Source: Siphonodentalium dalli (taxonomy: Eukaryota; Mollusca; Scaphopoda; Gadilida; Siphonodentaliidae). From it: a stretch of 64,000 bases of DNA. The stretch's first letter is position 1. Each line of letters starts with the position of its first letter. Location of the stretch: contig CP136061.1 of NCBI GenBank assembly GCA_032622095.1, positions 201,926,244 through 201,990,243 on the forward strand. Direction: 5' to 3'. Positions 30,617 to 51,505 of the stretch are shown here, one piece after another. The position numbers were made by a program, and so were the translations under genes. Under the pieces are notes generated by a model that searched no databases, was not told the origin of the DNA, and saw only the letters and a program-made list of their open reading frames with translations.

Positions 30617-31020
30617 TTAAAGATGGTCTATCTTTTTGTAAACATGTGTTATATAGTTACCGGGGTATAAAATAAAATTATTAGATTTGAATCGAAGACC
30701 CCTGTCCGGAAATGATTCTATCGATTAATATTGATTATATTTCAAATAGTTTCTGGTCTAAAAACATGTGGTTGTTTAGCTAACGAACAATATTGGTTAC
30801 TGTTAACAGAGACCAGAAATTTTATTGTGTAATTTTGTCACAAATAAACTTTAATTAGACTCATTATCGGTTATAACTAAGTAATAAAACAATACAAACA
30901 ATCAATCTGGGACATTTGACATTTGGAGCATAGCTGTGGTAACACCAAAATTATCTCTATCGCTATATGGTATTGCCTGAATGGTCTGATCTAAAAATGG
31001 AACAATAAAGTATCCCGCAT
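30617..31020. mobile_element. Family H TTAA repeat, partial
   Basis: TTAAAGATGGTCTATCTTTT then GAAGACCCCTGTCCGGAAAT. The right end was not found. A related fragment lies at 31423-31740. Confidence 0.5.
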
Positions 31021-31151
31021 TTCATTTTATAAATTCATAGTGACAAAAAAATGCATTTCTTTTCAGTTCAAATCAGTCAATTGAAAGCATACATCTCATT
31101 CTACTGTCACTGTTGTGAACTGCAAAAGGACAAACATGAAACAGAAACTTA

Positions 31152-31372
31152 TACAGTAACGCCCTAAGTAATCGACTCCTTAACCACAGCAGAATTTAAT
31201 ATGGGTAACTTTTCAGGATTTAGTCGGAAATATGGCTTGTTGCCATTCATCGGAAAGCTCTCAGTGAGAGCTTTCCGATGAATGGCAACAAGCCATATTT
31301 CCGACTAAATCCTGAAAAGTTACCCATTATTCTGCTGTGGTTAAGGAGTCGATTACTTAGGGCATTACTGTA
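31152..31372. mobile_element. Family C foldback MITE, complete
   Basis: TACAGTAACGCCCTAAGTAA to GGGCATTACTGTA. Arms of ~105 bp meet at GCTCTCAGTGAGAGC. Confidence 0.88.
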
Positions 31373-31749
31373 AATCCACTACTACATGCTAATTTTGAGC
31401 AAATATAAATTCAGCAATTTGGTAAAGATAGTGTATCTCATCCTAACAAGTTGTATATAGATTCTGGGGTATAAAATAATAAATATGAATTGAAGACACC
31501 TTTCCGGAAATGCTTCAATCAATTAATATTGAATCTATTTAAAAAAAATTCTGGTATATAAATACACACAACTTTTCAGGACAGTTTTGCAGGCTCTTTA
31601 AGAAAAGAAACCGGCAATCTCAAGAAAACGTTCGGAATGTATCTTGAGAATACCAAGAGGGATAACTCTTTTTTAGCACCATCAATAACAGCAAATTTAA
31701 TTTTAACTAACATATTTCACCTGCGAATTATTCTTGGTCTATAGAGAAC

Positions 31750-32067
31750 TACAGTAATGCACTAAATAATCGACTCCTTAACCACAGCAGAATTATGGGT
31801 AATTTTTCAGGCTTTAGTGGGAAATATGGCCATATTTCCCACTAAATCCTGAAAAATTACCCATAATTCTGCTGTGGTTAAGGAGTCGATTATTTAGAGG
31901 ATTTTTTTGGGGATTTAGTCGGACATATGGCTTGTTGCCATTCATCGGAAAGCTCTCACTGAGAGCTTTCCTATGAATGGCAACAAGCCATTTTTCCGAA
32001 TAAATCCTGAAAAATTACCCATAATTCTGCTGTGGTTAAGGAGTCTATTACTTAGGGCATAACTGTA
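31750..32067. mobile_element. Family C compound: two hairpins joined
   Basis: A short hairpin with loop at GGCC (31750-31897) runs into a second family C body (from about 31905) ending AACTGTA. Either a C element landed in another or they recombined. Confidence 0.75.
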
Positions 32068-33100
32068 ATCTACACAATCTTCAGTTATTTTAAAGCTATT
32101 TGTTGTCTTGAAATTGGGTTTTATATAAAAAATATGTTGTTGTAAATGTGGTCTGGAAGAGGTACACTATCTGTAAGATTCTAGCACATCATGAAAAGAA
32201 AAGAATAGCTTAGGAATAAGCCAAAGCTAACAGTAGCCATCTACTGGAGCTGATCGAATTAAATGATTGGAATATAATCTAATGAGGCATATTCAAATAC
32301 TAACAAGTAAGTTACTTTGAAAAGGAATCTCTTAAAATCAAGTGGGATTCAAGTGGGGCTCTGCAAATCGATTGGATTCAAATTTTAACGGATCATTTCC
32401 GAAGTTTTCTAGATCACAGGATTTTTTTAAATTTTTGGTATGAAGAGACTTCATGGTACTAATGAACAACCACACAAACGGAGAATAATGTTGCAAATGA
32501 TCTATAAATAGACTGCACAATCTCTGTAATGACTGCCGGGATGCGAGATTCCAGGAATTGTGGGTCACAAATTAATTTGCCTCAGCCTTTGTTCGGTATA
32601 CAACCATACATGTATGGTACGTCAAGTAAAACAAAATGACACAAATGGCAGATTTCTGTATACCGTATGGAGACTGACAAAGTTTGCTGATTGTGAAAGT
32701 TAGGAATCGCATTAAACAGTTATTTGTACTCCCCATCCATTACTCATCGCAGTCACATCCATCTATATTTATGACAAAAATGAATGGTATACATATTCTA
32801 GCAATTACTGTCTTTCTCATTGATACTGGTCCAATATCCATCAATTGGCAATCTCTTACTGCATGTTTTTTTTAATTCATTACGGTTAATGATACAAGTG
32901 TTCAGAAGTATTTAAATTTCTGCTTGATTATTGTAAACATAATTCAAAATGATATTGATGAAATACAACAATAATCATTTGAACACATTACAACCAGAAG
33001 ATATATTTTATACATTTTATATTTGTGCATTACATGTCTGTGTAGTTACAGGTAGAAGATAAAATTACCCTGTTGTATGTATTGGCTTTTACAATAGGAA
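32068..33100. other. No feature recognised
   Basis: AT-rich; the small open frames show no recognisable protein features. Confidence 0.4.
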
Positions 33101-33104
33101 TTCC

Positions 33105-33463
33105 TGCATTTGCAGAATGAGGTCCACAGAGGGTGAATTTAGTGACAGTACCACGCACAGCAGGCTAGTATCACTAAATTCACCCTCTGGGGACCTCATT
33201 CTGCTTAGGCCTCATCTTCTCTGAAAAGTATCTTTATTATCAAATTAAGTTTTTGACAACTTGGCAGATAACACATTGCATAATTTAGGTGCCCAATGGG
33301 TACATTTTACAATAATCGCTATCTGAAAACATAAATCTGAGTCTAGGTCTCTCATAGCAGACGAGGCATTGCAGAATGAGGTCCCCAGAGGACGAACTTG
33401 GTTAGATTCACCCTCTGGGGACCTCATTCTACAAAGGTCCAGCTCAATATTCTCAAGCCTGTT
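33105..33463. mobile_element. Family A palindromic MITE, truncated
   Basis: Two GAGGTCCCCAGAGG-type hairpins, right end CTCAAGCCTG; the left terminus is shortened. Confidence 0.68.
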
Positions 33464-33510
33464 TACAAACCATTTTCATACATGATTCCCATAATTATGT
33501 AAAACCAAAA

Positions 33511-33727
33511 TACAGTAATGCCCTAAGAAATCGACTCTTTAACTACAGCAGAATTATGGGTAACTTTTCAGGATTTAGTCGGAAATATGGCTTGTTGCCA
33601 TTCATTGGAAAGCTCTCAGTGAGAGCTTTCCAATGAATGTCAATAAGCCATATTTCCGACTAAATCCTGAAAAGTTACCAATAATTCTGCTGTAGTTAAC
33701 GAGTCGATTACTTAGAGCATTACTGTA
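33511..33727. mobile_element. Family C foldback MITE, complete
   Basis: TACAGTAATGCCCTAAGAAA to GAGCATTACTGTA; near-perfect stem centred at GCTCTCAGTGAGAGC. Confidence 0.88.
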
Positions 33728-34149
33728 TGTTTTATTGGTTATTCTGCCAAGGCATACTTAATTCTTCAAAACAATTTCTATGCACGTCCCAAGGGCTAAG
33801 ATTCTAGCAGCCTAGAAGTCTTTACATGATAATTAATATTTATTGAAAATCACATAATGAGTACAGCAAATTGACTTTAAAAATTGCACTGGTCACATGC
33901 AGCAATCTCTATGTGCATAACGCATAACTATCCAGAGTAACAGAATGATGTCAAGCCTCTTTGTCTCAGGTCTAAAAACTATTTTTATTTTAGAAACTAA
34001 TAAATTTACTTCAAGTCTGATATTAGCAAAATATGTGCCAACATATACAGCACATGATACTTAGTTCATGGTTCTGAAATGCTGAATTCTTATAAAGTAA
34101 ACAAACAGAAACAGTGACCATATTTTAACGACATAAAGAGTTTTGGCTC
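33728..34149. other. No feature recognised
   Basis: AT-rich intergenic sequence. Confidence 0.4.
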
Positions 34150-34271
34150 AATGTACATATTGTTGGGCCAATGTATTCTCTTATATATGCGAGGCTCCCT
34201 TTGGGAGACTCACATACATGAGAAAAGTGTTTTTGCAAAATTTCAGGATGCTCCAGTCATGGAAGGGTTAA
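34150..34271. mobile_element. Family B MITE, right half
   Basis: TCTCTTATATATGCGAGGCT, GGGAGACTCACATAC and the end CATGGAAGGGTTAA. Confidence 0.65.
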
Positions 34272-34822
34272 CAGGGATGTAAAAAACATAGCTTTTTGTG
34301 CGTAGGACGAAAATGCCCTGCCGACAATCGTCCATCGATGAGATCAGGGCCATGGTGACAATAATGTTGGGTGTCAACCTTCAAACTAATACATTTTGAT
34401 ATTTCTTTGCCTGCAACAACAATAACATTTCAAAAAATTTAGACTGAAAATAGGTTATTTAAAATTTTCAACTGAATAATGTTACTCCAACGCGGTTGTA
34501 ACGCGGTCGAGAGGGACACTTCTTTTGAGAAGGTCTGTATGTTTCTCATTTTATCTAGTGAGACAACACATAAGTACAATAATGTTAACGCAACTGTGTT
34601 GTTCTAGGTTCATTGCACACTCTGAAAGTTTTAGCTTGTAGTACTGTATACTGAAATTTAGGTCAATATGGATTGATTTAATTGAACAAATTTTAAATTT
34701 ATGTAGACAATAATTTAGTCAAGTCATTTTCTGTCACAGTTGATGTCATCAATGACATTGTAAATGTAATCAGTTTATATTGTCAAAAGATAAGACAAAT
34801 TTGTTTATTGAACGTTTGAAAT

Positions 34823-35439
34823 TAGGGCCCTGCAAATCGGGCATTTTCATTTCGAATCGAATCTCGAATCGAATCAGACAACTGATTTCATATCGCATCG
34901 AATCTCGAATTGAATCATTGCATCAGGCATAATAATAGTGAAGATGAAGATAATAAATGACTCAGAGGCCGTACCAATATCAATTTGCTCACTTGACGGA
35001 GATAAATGATCGTCAGTATACATGTATAAAGTAAATATATCTATAAATGAATCAAATGCATGTCTAACCAATTAAGTGCGCATTCATTATGGCCATCACC
35101 ATTATACAATAATGAAACAGTATCAGAAACAATATTGAAGCCAGAAAGCAATCGCGTTCATAAGATTGACATATATATGAAATTTTGTTAGATCAGTTGC
35201 ATAAGTCTTACAATGATTCGGTGGTCTATAGTATAGCTCAGTTGACGGCAATGTTATTTATATGCATTGATATCATAATATATCTTCGCGAAAAAGCAAT
35301 GTGGTCAGTTGAAGTAATGAGAATGCAAGTGGTGCCAATGATTCGAAAGAATTCAAATCAGGACAGCCAATTTCAAATTGAATCAAATCGAATCAGATGA
35401 AAGATTCCGAATCGCATCGAATCGATTCGCAGGGCCCTA
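34823..35439. mobile_element. Non-autonomous hAT element, 617 bp
   Basis: Terminal inverted repeat TAGGGCCCTGC(A/G)AATCG and perfect 8-bp target duplication TTTGAAAT (34815-34822 and 35440-35447). Subterminal iterations of GAATCGAATC occur on both sides. No transposase frame. Confidence 0.93.
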
Positions 35440-35553
35440 TTTGAAATCTTATGTATTTTGAGCATTGTACATGTGTATTTTGCAAAATTAAACCAATAGG
35501 TGTAGAATAAATGTTATGTCCACACTTACATTTTCATTTTCCGATGTACCCCG

Positions 35554-35912
35554 CTGGACAAAACAAGTGTCCATTGGCACCGCAGTGTATTTGCCGTTCG
35601 GCCGCGGTGTCAGAGTTTGTAGCTGCAGTTGAGCACCGTGGCTGAACGGCAAGTACACTGCGGCCAAACGGCAAGTACATGGCGGCCGAAAGACAACTAC
35701 CCTTGCGGTCAAATGGCATGTACACCGTGATTAGATTTCTGGTTTGTATTGTCTTTTTTCAGTTTGATGAAAGTACACCATGGCAACAACACCATGCCAA
35801 ATTACACCGTGGCCCAACTGTAGTTAGCCGGTGGAGCCGCGGTGTAGTTGCATTTCGGCTGCGGTGGCAACGCTAACCGCACAGCAGTTAAGTGGACACT
35901 TGTTTTGTCCAG
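35554..35912. mobile_element. Inverted-repeat element with GC-rich iterated interior
   Basis: Ends CTGGACAAAACAAGTGTCCA and near-complement TGGACACTTGTTTTGTCCAG, 359 bp. The interior iterates short GGCCGCGGTGTA / AACGGCAAGTACA-like motifs in both orientations. No clear target duplication. GC content contrasts with the surroundings. Confidence 0.65.
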
Positions 35913-36140
35913 AAGGGTAAGAAATTGGATCAGTAAGGATAAACGCGAAATAGAAATCGAAGTCCACAAATTCAATGGAGTTTGAAAAATAATCTTTGTA
36001 TTTCTTCAATCCTTCATCTCAAATATATAAACAATTAAAATTAGGCCAGACCTATTTGACATGAATTTCTGCAATAAAATAAGGAAACACATAACCTGGT
36101 AATGATAATTAGAGGTGTATTTATGTGGCCCTAATCAGGT

Positions 36141-36409
36141 TTAACCCTTCTTTACTAAATGGATTCCCCCAATCAATTGTAACAGTATACATTGGAATGG
36201 TCTGTTATTCATTTGAAGGGATCTTCAGGAAATATAGGCAGACGACAGACAGACGAACAAATAATAAATGAGCAAAAGATTCATATTCATTGTTGGGAAA
36301 TGTTCAGATGATACATACAACAAATGGTATGGCCATTTGTTGCACTTATTATCTGAACATCTCCTAAGGGAACAACTCGTCAATAAGTATTTAGTATAGA
36401 AAAGGTTAA
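36141..36409. mobile_element. Family D TTAA MITE
   Basis: TTAACCCTTCTTTACTAAAT to TTTAGTATAGAAAAGGTTAA. Inner arms AATGTTCAGATGATAC / TTATCTGAACAT. Confidence 0.75.
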
Positions 36410-36616
36410 AAACTATTTGTAATTAGTAATTTGTTATAAAGTTTGGCAATTCTCGCAAGGATCCAATGGTACAAGAGCTTTATTTCTGACAAATGGACTT
36501 GCTTCACAGAATGTACCATTGAGTTTGTTTCTAAAAATAGAAGGTACATGGATATCATAAAAGCACTGTTGCTAGTCAGCGCAGTCCCTATGTGTTCCAG
36601 GGGTAATCACCAGCAT

Positions 36617-37008
36617 GCCTGAATTTAGTGTGCCTGTCATTTGTAGAGTTATGTCCCCAGAAGTGAATTTAGTGATGCTACCCTGCATAGCGGGCTAGCA
36701 TCACCAAATTCACCCTCTGGGGACCTCATTCTACATGGCCTCATTTGCTTTGGGAGACATACTCAGATTGAAATTCCCAAAATTTGAAATGGTGAATAGT
36801 AATTATGCAAGTTGTCATCAGTGAATTTGGTGATATAGAGAAACTAAACTAAAAATGAAATAGAATCTATGTGAAGAAGTTTCTATAGAAATTTGATAAT
36901 AAAGAAACTTCCAGAGAAGATGAGGCCTAAGCAGAAGGGATAGCGTCACTAATTTCACCCTCTGGGGACCTCATTCTGCAAATGACAGGCAAACTAATCT
37001 CAGGCTTG
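36617..37008. mobile_element. Family A palindromic MITE
   Basis: GCCTGAATTTAGTGTGCCTG to AAACTAATCTCAGGC. Hairpin at 36650-36735, single right stem near 36950. Confidence 0.7.
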
Positions 37009-37178
37009 ATCAGCAGATACTCTGAAATGCATAAAAATTATTTTTGGCCTGTGTATGACTAATAAATTCTGATAAGGTCCACGAAATACTCCTCTAGAAT
37101 CCATTTTATTCACATCACATAAATAATCAAAGCATGAGAATCAATTCTCAACAAGGTTAATACGTCACTAATAGATTA

Positions 37179-37457
37179 TTAACCCTTTCTATACTAAATA
37201 CTCATTGACGAGTAGTTATCCCTCAGTAAATGTTCAAGATAAGTTCAACAAATGACCATAGGTCTGTAGTCGTTAAAAATTATTATCTGAACATTTCGCT
37301 CCACTCATTTCGCTCCACTAAATAGGACTCCTTCTGCAAATGTATTATCTGTCGTCTGCTTATATTTACTGAACACCCATCCAAATGAATTGCAGACCAT
37401 TCCAATGTATAACTTCATAACTAAGTGGGAGAATCAATTTATTCTAGAAAGGGTTAA
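37179..37457. mobile_element. Family D TTAA MITE
   Basis: TTAACCCTTTCTATACTAAA to TTTATTCTAGAAAGGGTTAA, with TTAA at both ends. Confidence 0.8.
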
Positions 37458-37776
37458 GTGGATGCTCAGCGATGGGTAGTTACCTATTGATTTATTTGTA
37501 GAAATGTTCAATTAATAACTTTTGAGTATATATATAGCAAATATGGCACAGTAGCATGTTATATATACGTCTCTGAAACTTGCCGAGCGTTTCTCCAAAA
37601 AAACCCAAACAATTTGCACTGTCTCAAAATTACACTTGCTTTTAACAACTTGAATGTTTGTTGATCTTATTAGCTGAACAACAACATCCTTACAAATTAA
37701 TTCAAAGGTGTTTATCTGCTTGTCGTCTGATTAAATGATCTGAGCATCCCAACAAATGAAGAATACACCATTCTGC

Positions 37777-37992
37777 TACAGTAATGCTCTAAATAATCGA
37801 CTCCTTAACCACAGCAGAATTATGGATAACTTTTCAGGATTTAGTCAAAAATATGGCTTGTTGCCATTCATCGGAAAGCTCTAAGTGAGAGCTTTCCGAT
37901 GAATGGCAACAAGCCATATTTCCGACTAAATCCTGAAAAGTTACCCATAATTCTGCTGTGGTTAAGGAGTCGATTATTTAGAGCATTACTGT
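37777..37992. mobile_element. Family C foldback MITE, complete
   Basis: TACAGTAATGCTCTAAATAA to GAGCATTACTGT; arms over 100 bp. Confidence 0.87.
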
Positions 37993-38298
37993 CTAATACA
38001 ACAACTGAGTAGTCTAGTCCATTCAGTGATCAAAGGCTATGTAATTAAATTTTCAGTTTTGACAAAGCTAGTATGCAGTAAATTTTTGAATAGAGCCCTG
38101 CTGCTAATGAATAGAAATGATACACATCATTGCATGGTTGTTCTCAAAACTACACAATTAGGCCACTGAAGAACAATTTTAAAAGGAATGCCTACTGTAA
38201 AGTAAAGCTGATTCACAAAAAAATATTTTCTCATTATACATGTTATACCGCAGCATGAATTTGGGCAAAAACACAGAAAAATTACTGTATATTGCCAT

Positions 38299-38555
38299 TT
38301 AACCCTTTCTATACTAAAAACTCATTGACAAGTAGTTTCCTTAGGAAATGTTCAGATAATAAGTTCAACAAAGGTCGTTTGTTGAAGTTGATATCTGAAC
38401 ATTTCCCTCCAATAAATAGGACCCCATCTGTAATTGTATTATAAGATGTCTGCTAATTTTTTCTCTCAGAAAACCCCTCCATATAAATAATAGAATATTC
38501 CAATGTATTCTTTTATAGCTGAGTGGGAGAATCCATTTAGTATAGAAAGTGTTAA
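38299..38555. mobile_element. Family D TTAA MITE
   Basis: TTAACCCTTTCTATACTAAA to TTTAGTATAGAAAGTGTTAA. Confidence 0.78.
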
Positions 38556-38791
38556 CTGACCTCCTTTAAGGGGTGAGCAAAGCCTGTAACAAAAATTACA
38601 CTTCAAGAACTGAATTTTAATATCTTCAAATGATAATATCTGAATTTAAAACAGGTAACATTAATAGCTTGAAAATACATCAGAAAATATATGGCATGTG
38701 TATTTTACACGACAGTGAAGTTTAACCATTCACCAATAAACAGTAATTCTTGGCAGAATCAAGTTTGCGACATCAACAACTACAGTCATTG

Positions 38792-38930
38792 TTCTTGTTG
38801 CCATTCATCGGAAAGCTCTCAGTGAGAGCTTACCGATGAATGGCAACAAGCCATATTTCCAACTAAATCCTGAAAAGTTACCCATAATTCTACTGTGGTT
38901 AAGGAGTTGATTATTTAGGGCATTACTGTA
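38792..38930. mobile_element. Family C MITE, left arm truncated
   Basis: Starts within the stem (TTGTTGCCATTCATCGGAAA) and is complete to GGGCATTACTGTA. Confidence 0.8.
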
Positions 38931-39107
38931 GTCTTCCATTTATATACCAATCTGACAAAAATTTTACCTCATCCTTGACTGTTTTTATTTTTGCTGTGAT
39001 TGCTGATGGCAGGGTTCAATCAATGTGATTGCCAACATTCAATGAATACTGAATGAATCAAACAGTTACATAAACCAATTTTAGTACCAGACTGACTGGA
39101 ATGGGCC

Positions 39108-39343
39108 TTAACCCTTCCATGACTGGAGCTTCCTGAAATTTTGCAAAAACCCTGTGCCAATGCATTCTCTTATATATGCGAGTCTCCCATAGGGAACCTC
39201 GCAAATATAAGAGAATGCATTGGCCTTTCAATATTTACCTTGACCTATAAGCCAGTGTATGGGAGACACACACATTTAAGAGAATGCACTGGTACAGGGT
39301 CTTCAATGCTGCACCAGCGCAACTCCCGCCATCAAATGGTTAA
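39108..39343. mobile_element. Family B hairpin MITE
   Basis: TTAACCCTTCCATGACTGGA at the left, CATCAAATGGTTAA at the right. The first hairpin is intact, the second partly deleted. Confidence 0.75.
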
Positions 39344-39747
39344 ATATCCATCATTTAGGATTTATGGTTGCTCATAAGTCACCTTGTGTTGTTTATTTTT
39401 CAATTGAATATTGTACAGGTTTTAACCTGGGTTTAACAGAAAATTTACTTTAACCCCATCTATACTAAACACCCATTGATGAGTAGTTATGTGCATTTAA
39501 TGAGGATTCGAGTATTGGTTGACTTTAAATAATTTAGTATTTAAAAAAAAAAAATTCTGTTAAAAAACATGTCACCTAATTCTGAGGTATGAGTTAACTG
39601 CCCCCTGAAATCCAACTTCAAAAGTACAAAAGGATGTCCAGTTTACTATATATACGAATCATTGACATCGACAGGTCTTTTAATTTTATAGCTGTGAGAA
39701 ACTGATATTCCTGTTAAGCGGGAAAAATTTGTTACCTCAGCACAACC

Positions 39748-39900
39748 TTAACACTTTGATGACGGGAGCTTCCTGAAATTTTGTGAAAATCCTGTGCCAA
39801 TGTATTCTCTTATATATGCGAGTCTCCCATATATAAGAGAATACACTAGCACATGGTATTTAATGCTGCACAAGCGCAGCTCCAGTCATCAAAGGCTTGA
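39748..39900. mobile_element. Family B hairpin MITE, single-hairpin version
   Basis: TTAACACTTTGATGACGGGA to GTCATCAAAGGCTTGA. Its last four bases (TTGA) are the first four of the next copy. Confidence 0.7.
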
Positions 39901-40159
39901 CCCTTTCTTGATGGGAGCTGTGCAGGTGCAGCATTAAAGAACCTGTGCCAGCGCATTCTCTTATATATGTGAGTCTCCCATGGGAAGCCTTGCATATTTA
40001 AGAGAATGAACTGGTTTACAAGGTCAAGGTAAATATTGTTAGGCCAATGTATTCTCTTATATATGCAAGGCTCCCTATGAGAGACTCGCATATATAACAG
40101 AATACATTGCCACAGGGTTTTCGCAATATTTGAGGAAGCTCCAGTCATGGAAGTGTCAA
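39897..40159. mobile_element. Family B hairpin MITE abutting the previous copy
   Basis: TTGACCCTTTCTTGATGGGA to GTCATGGAAGTGTCAA, with both hairpins present. Confidence 0.72.
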
Positions 40160-40742
40160 CCATGGTCCATCAGCGAAGTATTCTAGCTAAATGTTCGCAT
40201 CATTCCCCCCACCCCAAGACAGGGTTTTTATGCGATTAAGGGGGCACATTTAAGCACTTTTTGGGGATCGGGTGAGGAATTTTCAAGGATTATTTCATAA
40301 TCATTCTTCAATAAATATATCATTCAACATTAAAGTATTCCCAACTTTCTCCTCAAAAATTGCTCTGTATTCCCCTGTAATACATACTATACACATACTC
40401 AGATATGAATATGTATTTTCCGATGGCATTTTTCAGTCTGAAATGTGTTAAACTGCTCTATTGGCTGACAATGCCAGTGCCTGTGAACATAGTTTGATGA
40501 CATTTTATGGAAGTGGGAAAACCCAAACTGTTATTTATAGTAACCTTATCAAAAGCAACTTTTTTGTCAGAATTACATTGCGGTTACGATATTTGGCTTC
40601 AAATTTCATATAAACTGACCCATATAAACCTTTTTATTTGGCGTACAAACCCTGCAAGAACACGGCACAGCAGTTCCCCAGAGAGAGAAAGTGAGTCAAA
40701 TAGGTCTGGCCATCAGTATTTTCACAGAAGAGTCTTGGTCCA

Positions 40743-50036
<9,294 letters not shown>

Positions 50037-51443
50037 GGTCTACGGTATGTGTTGTTCAAACCTGAAAGATAAAAGATGATTGTCTTCAAAGAAATAGATA
50101 TAATATATGAAACTAAAACGGAAAAATCGATTTAACACTCCGTTGAATGTCCTCATAGTAGTGAACAGCATCCATACCAAATTTCATTCAGATCCGACAA
50201 CTGATGTTTGACTCGTTTGAGATATCAGCCCGGACGGACGGGGGTATAATAAGAATGCAAGATATATACTAGTACATGTACATGTAGGACATACAAAAGG
50301 CAAAAAAAAAGGACATACATGTCCCAGAATTTTTAGACATGGCATACATGTATGCCAATCATTGTTTCAGTACGGTACTCAAAATTCACGGCTCAGGGTG
50401 ACATATTATTCACCAATTTACGGTCCTAGCGATGAATCATTTAAAGAACTTCCTGTGCAAGAACATTAATTTTGTACCGTCCCGTCCCATATACAAGTAT
50501 ACATGTATGTGGGCCTTGGAATGTGTGGTGATCACATCTTTTAAAGAGACCAGTTAGATGATAACACAGCATAAATAGGGCTGCAATGATACACTTGGTC
50601 ACGATACGATATGAATCACAATTAATACATGATCAACGATATGATACATATTATGATACACTAAATTAGTGTTCAAAATGAATACCACCTGAATTATCAG
50701 AAACAAGTTTATAACTGGAGGTAGAGTTAATAATAGGGCTGATTCATTCACACCTGAGCACATCATGCTACATATAATATATATGACAAAATGCATACTT
50801 GATACAATTGTAAAATATACTGAATATTTTTTAAACTTTGTAGAAACTTCCAGACAATATCTATAAATATTTTATTACCAAGTTTCTTAACTTTAACTAT
50901 TTAAAATGCTGAATCGTGGTTGCGAAGTTAGCAATAGAAATTAGAATGTAAATTGTGATATGCCTATCATGCCTGGCAAGTAGCCTACTAGTACCTGTAT
51001 ATATACATAATCACAAAATTAGTTTAATCATAATTCACAATAATCTACACTGGTCACTACTCACTAGAACAATTCCAAATGAACATCAATAATATATTTG
51101 CATTTCCATGTCAAAAGTAATGACACACAGTCATGTGTGAATTTGGACCCAGTTGAAATTTGGAAGGCGGGCCGAGAATAAAGCGTTATTCTTGACTTAT
51201 TCTGGAATAATTCGGATATAATTTGCATTAGAAAATCAGTATAACATTGTTTAAATTAACAAAATATTACCAGATATCCCTTCAGTTTTGTAGCGTTACT
51301 TTGTAATTAAATTTTAGCTTATTTATTCGCAGTAATAATAAAGTTACGCGACGAAATAAACACCTACCAAAATATGGCGTAAAACCCGTGACCTGTGTGA
51401 TGTCACAATTTTACTTCCTTCTTTGCCTCGTTCTGAATCCAAG
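50037..51443. promoter_or_regulatory. Head-to-head intergenic region of RAB7 and EEF1AKMT2, possible bidirectional promoter
   Basis: The two start codons face away from each other 1.4 kb apart. On the minus strand an acceptor ends at 50062, implying an upstream RAB7 5'-UTR exon. A donor-like site (TTTTG|GTAGGTG, minus strand, about 51367) is only 77 bp from the EEF1AKMT2 ATG. If both are used, the two transcripts would start within about 100 bp of each other. A CRE-like TGATGTCA occurs near 51400. Near 50586-50760 is a fragment beginning TAGGGCTGCAATGATAC that looks like a hAT end without its partner. The promoter role is inference. Confidence 0.35.
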
Positions 51444-51505
51444 ATGTCTGCGCCCATGGAAGATGATCGTGATTTTGCCAGCTCTGATTTAGGGACAAAA
51501 GAATA
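51444..51505 (+). CDS. EEF1AKMT2: EEF1AKMT2 coding exon 1
   Basis: ATG in CCAAGATGTCT; 20 codons plus TA; donor GAATA|GTATTT. It ends with SSDLGTKE-Y, the conserved family entry to the methyltransferase fold. The next ATG (codon 5) is also in frame, but the first has the better context. Confidence 0.88.

Noticed and set aside
50586-50760. Complete hAT element starting TAGGGCTGCAATGATAC
   Set aside because: No matching right end or target duplication found nearby; at most a fragment.
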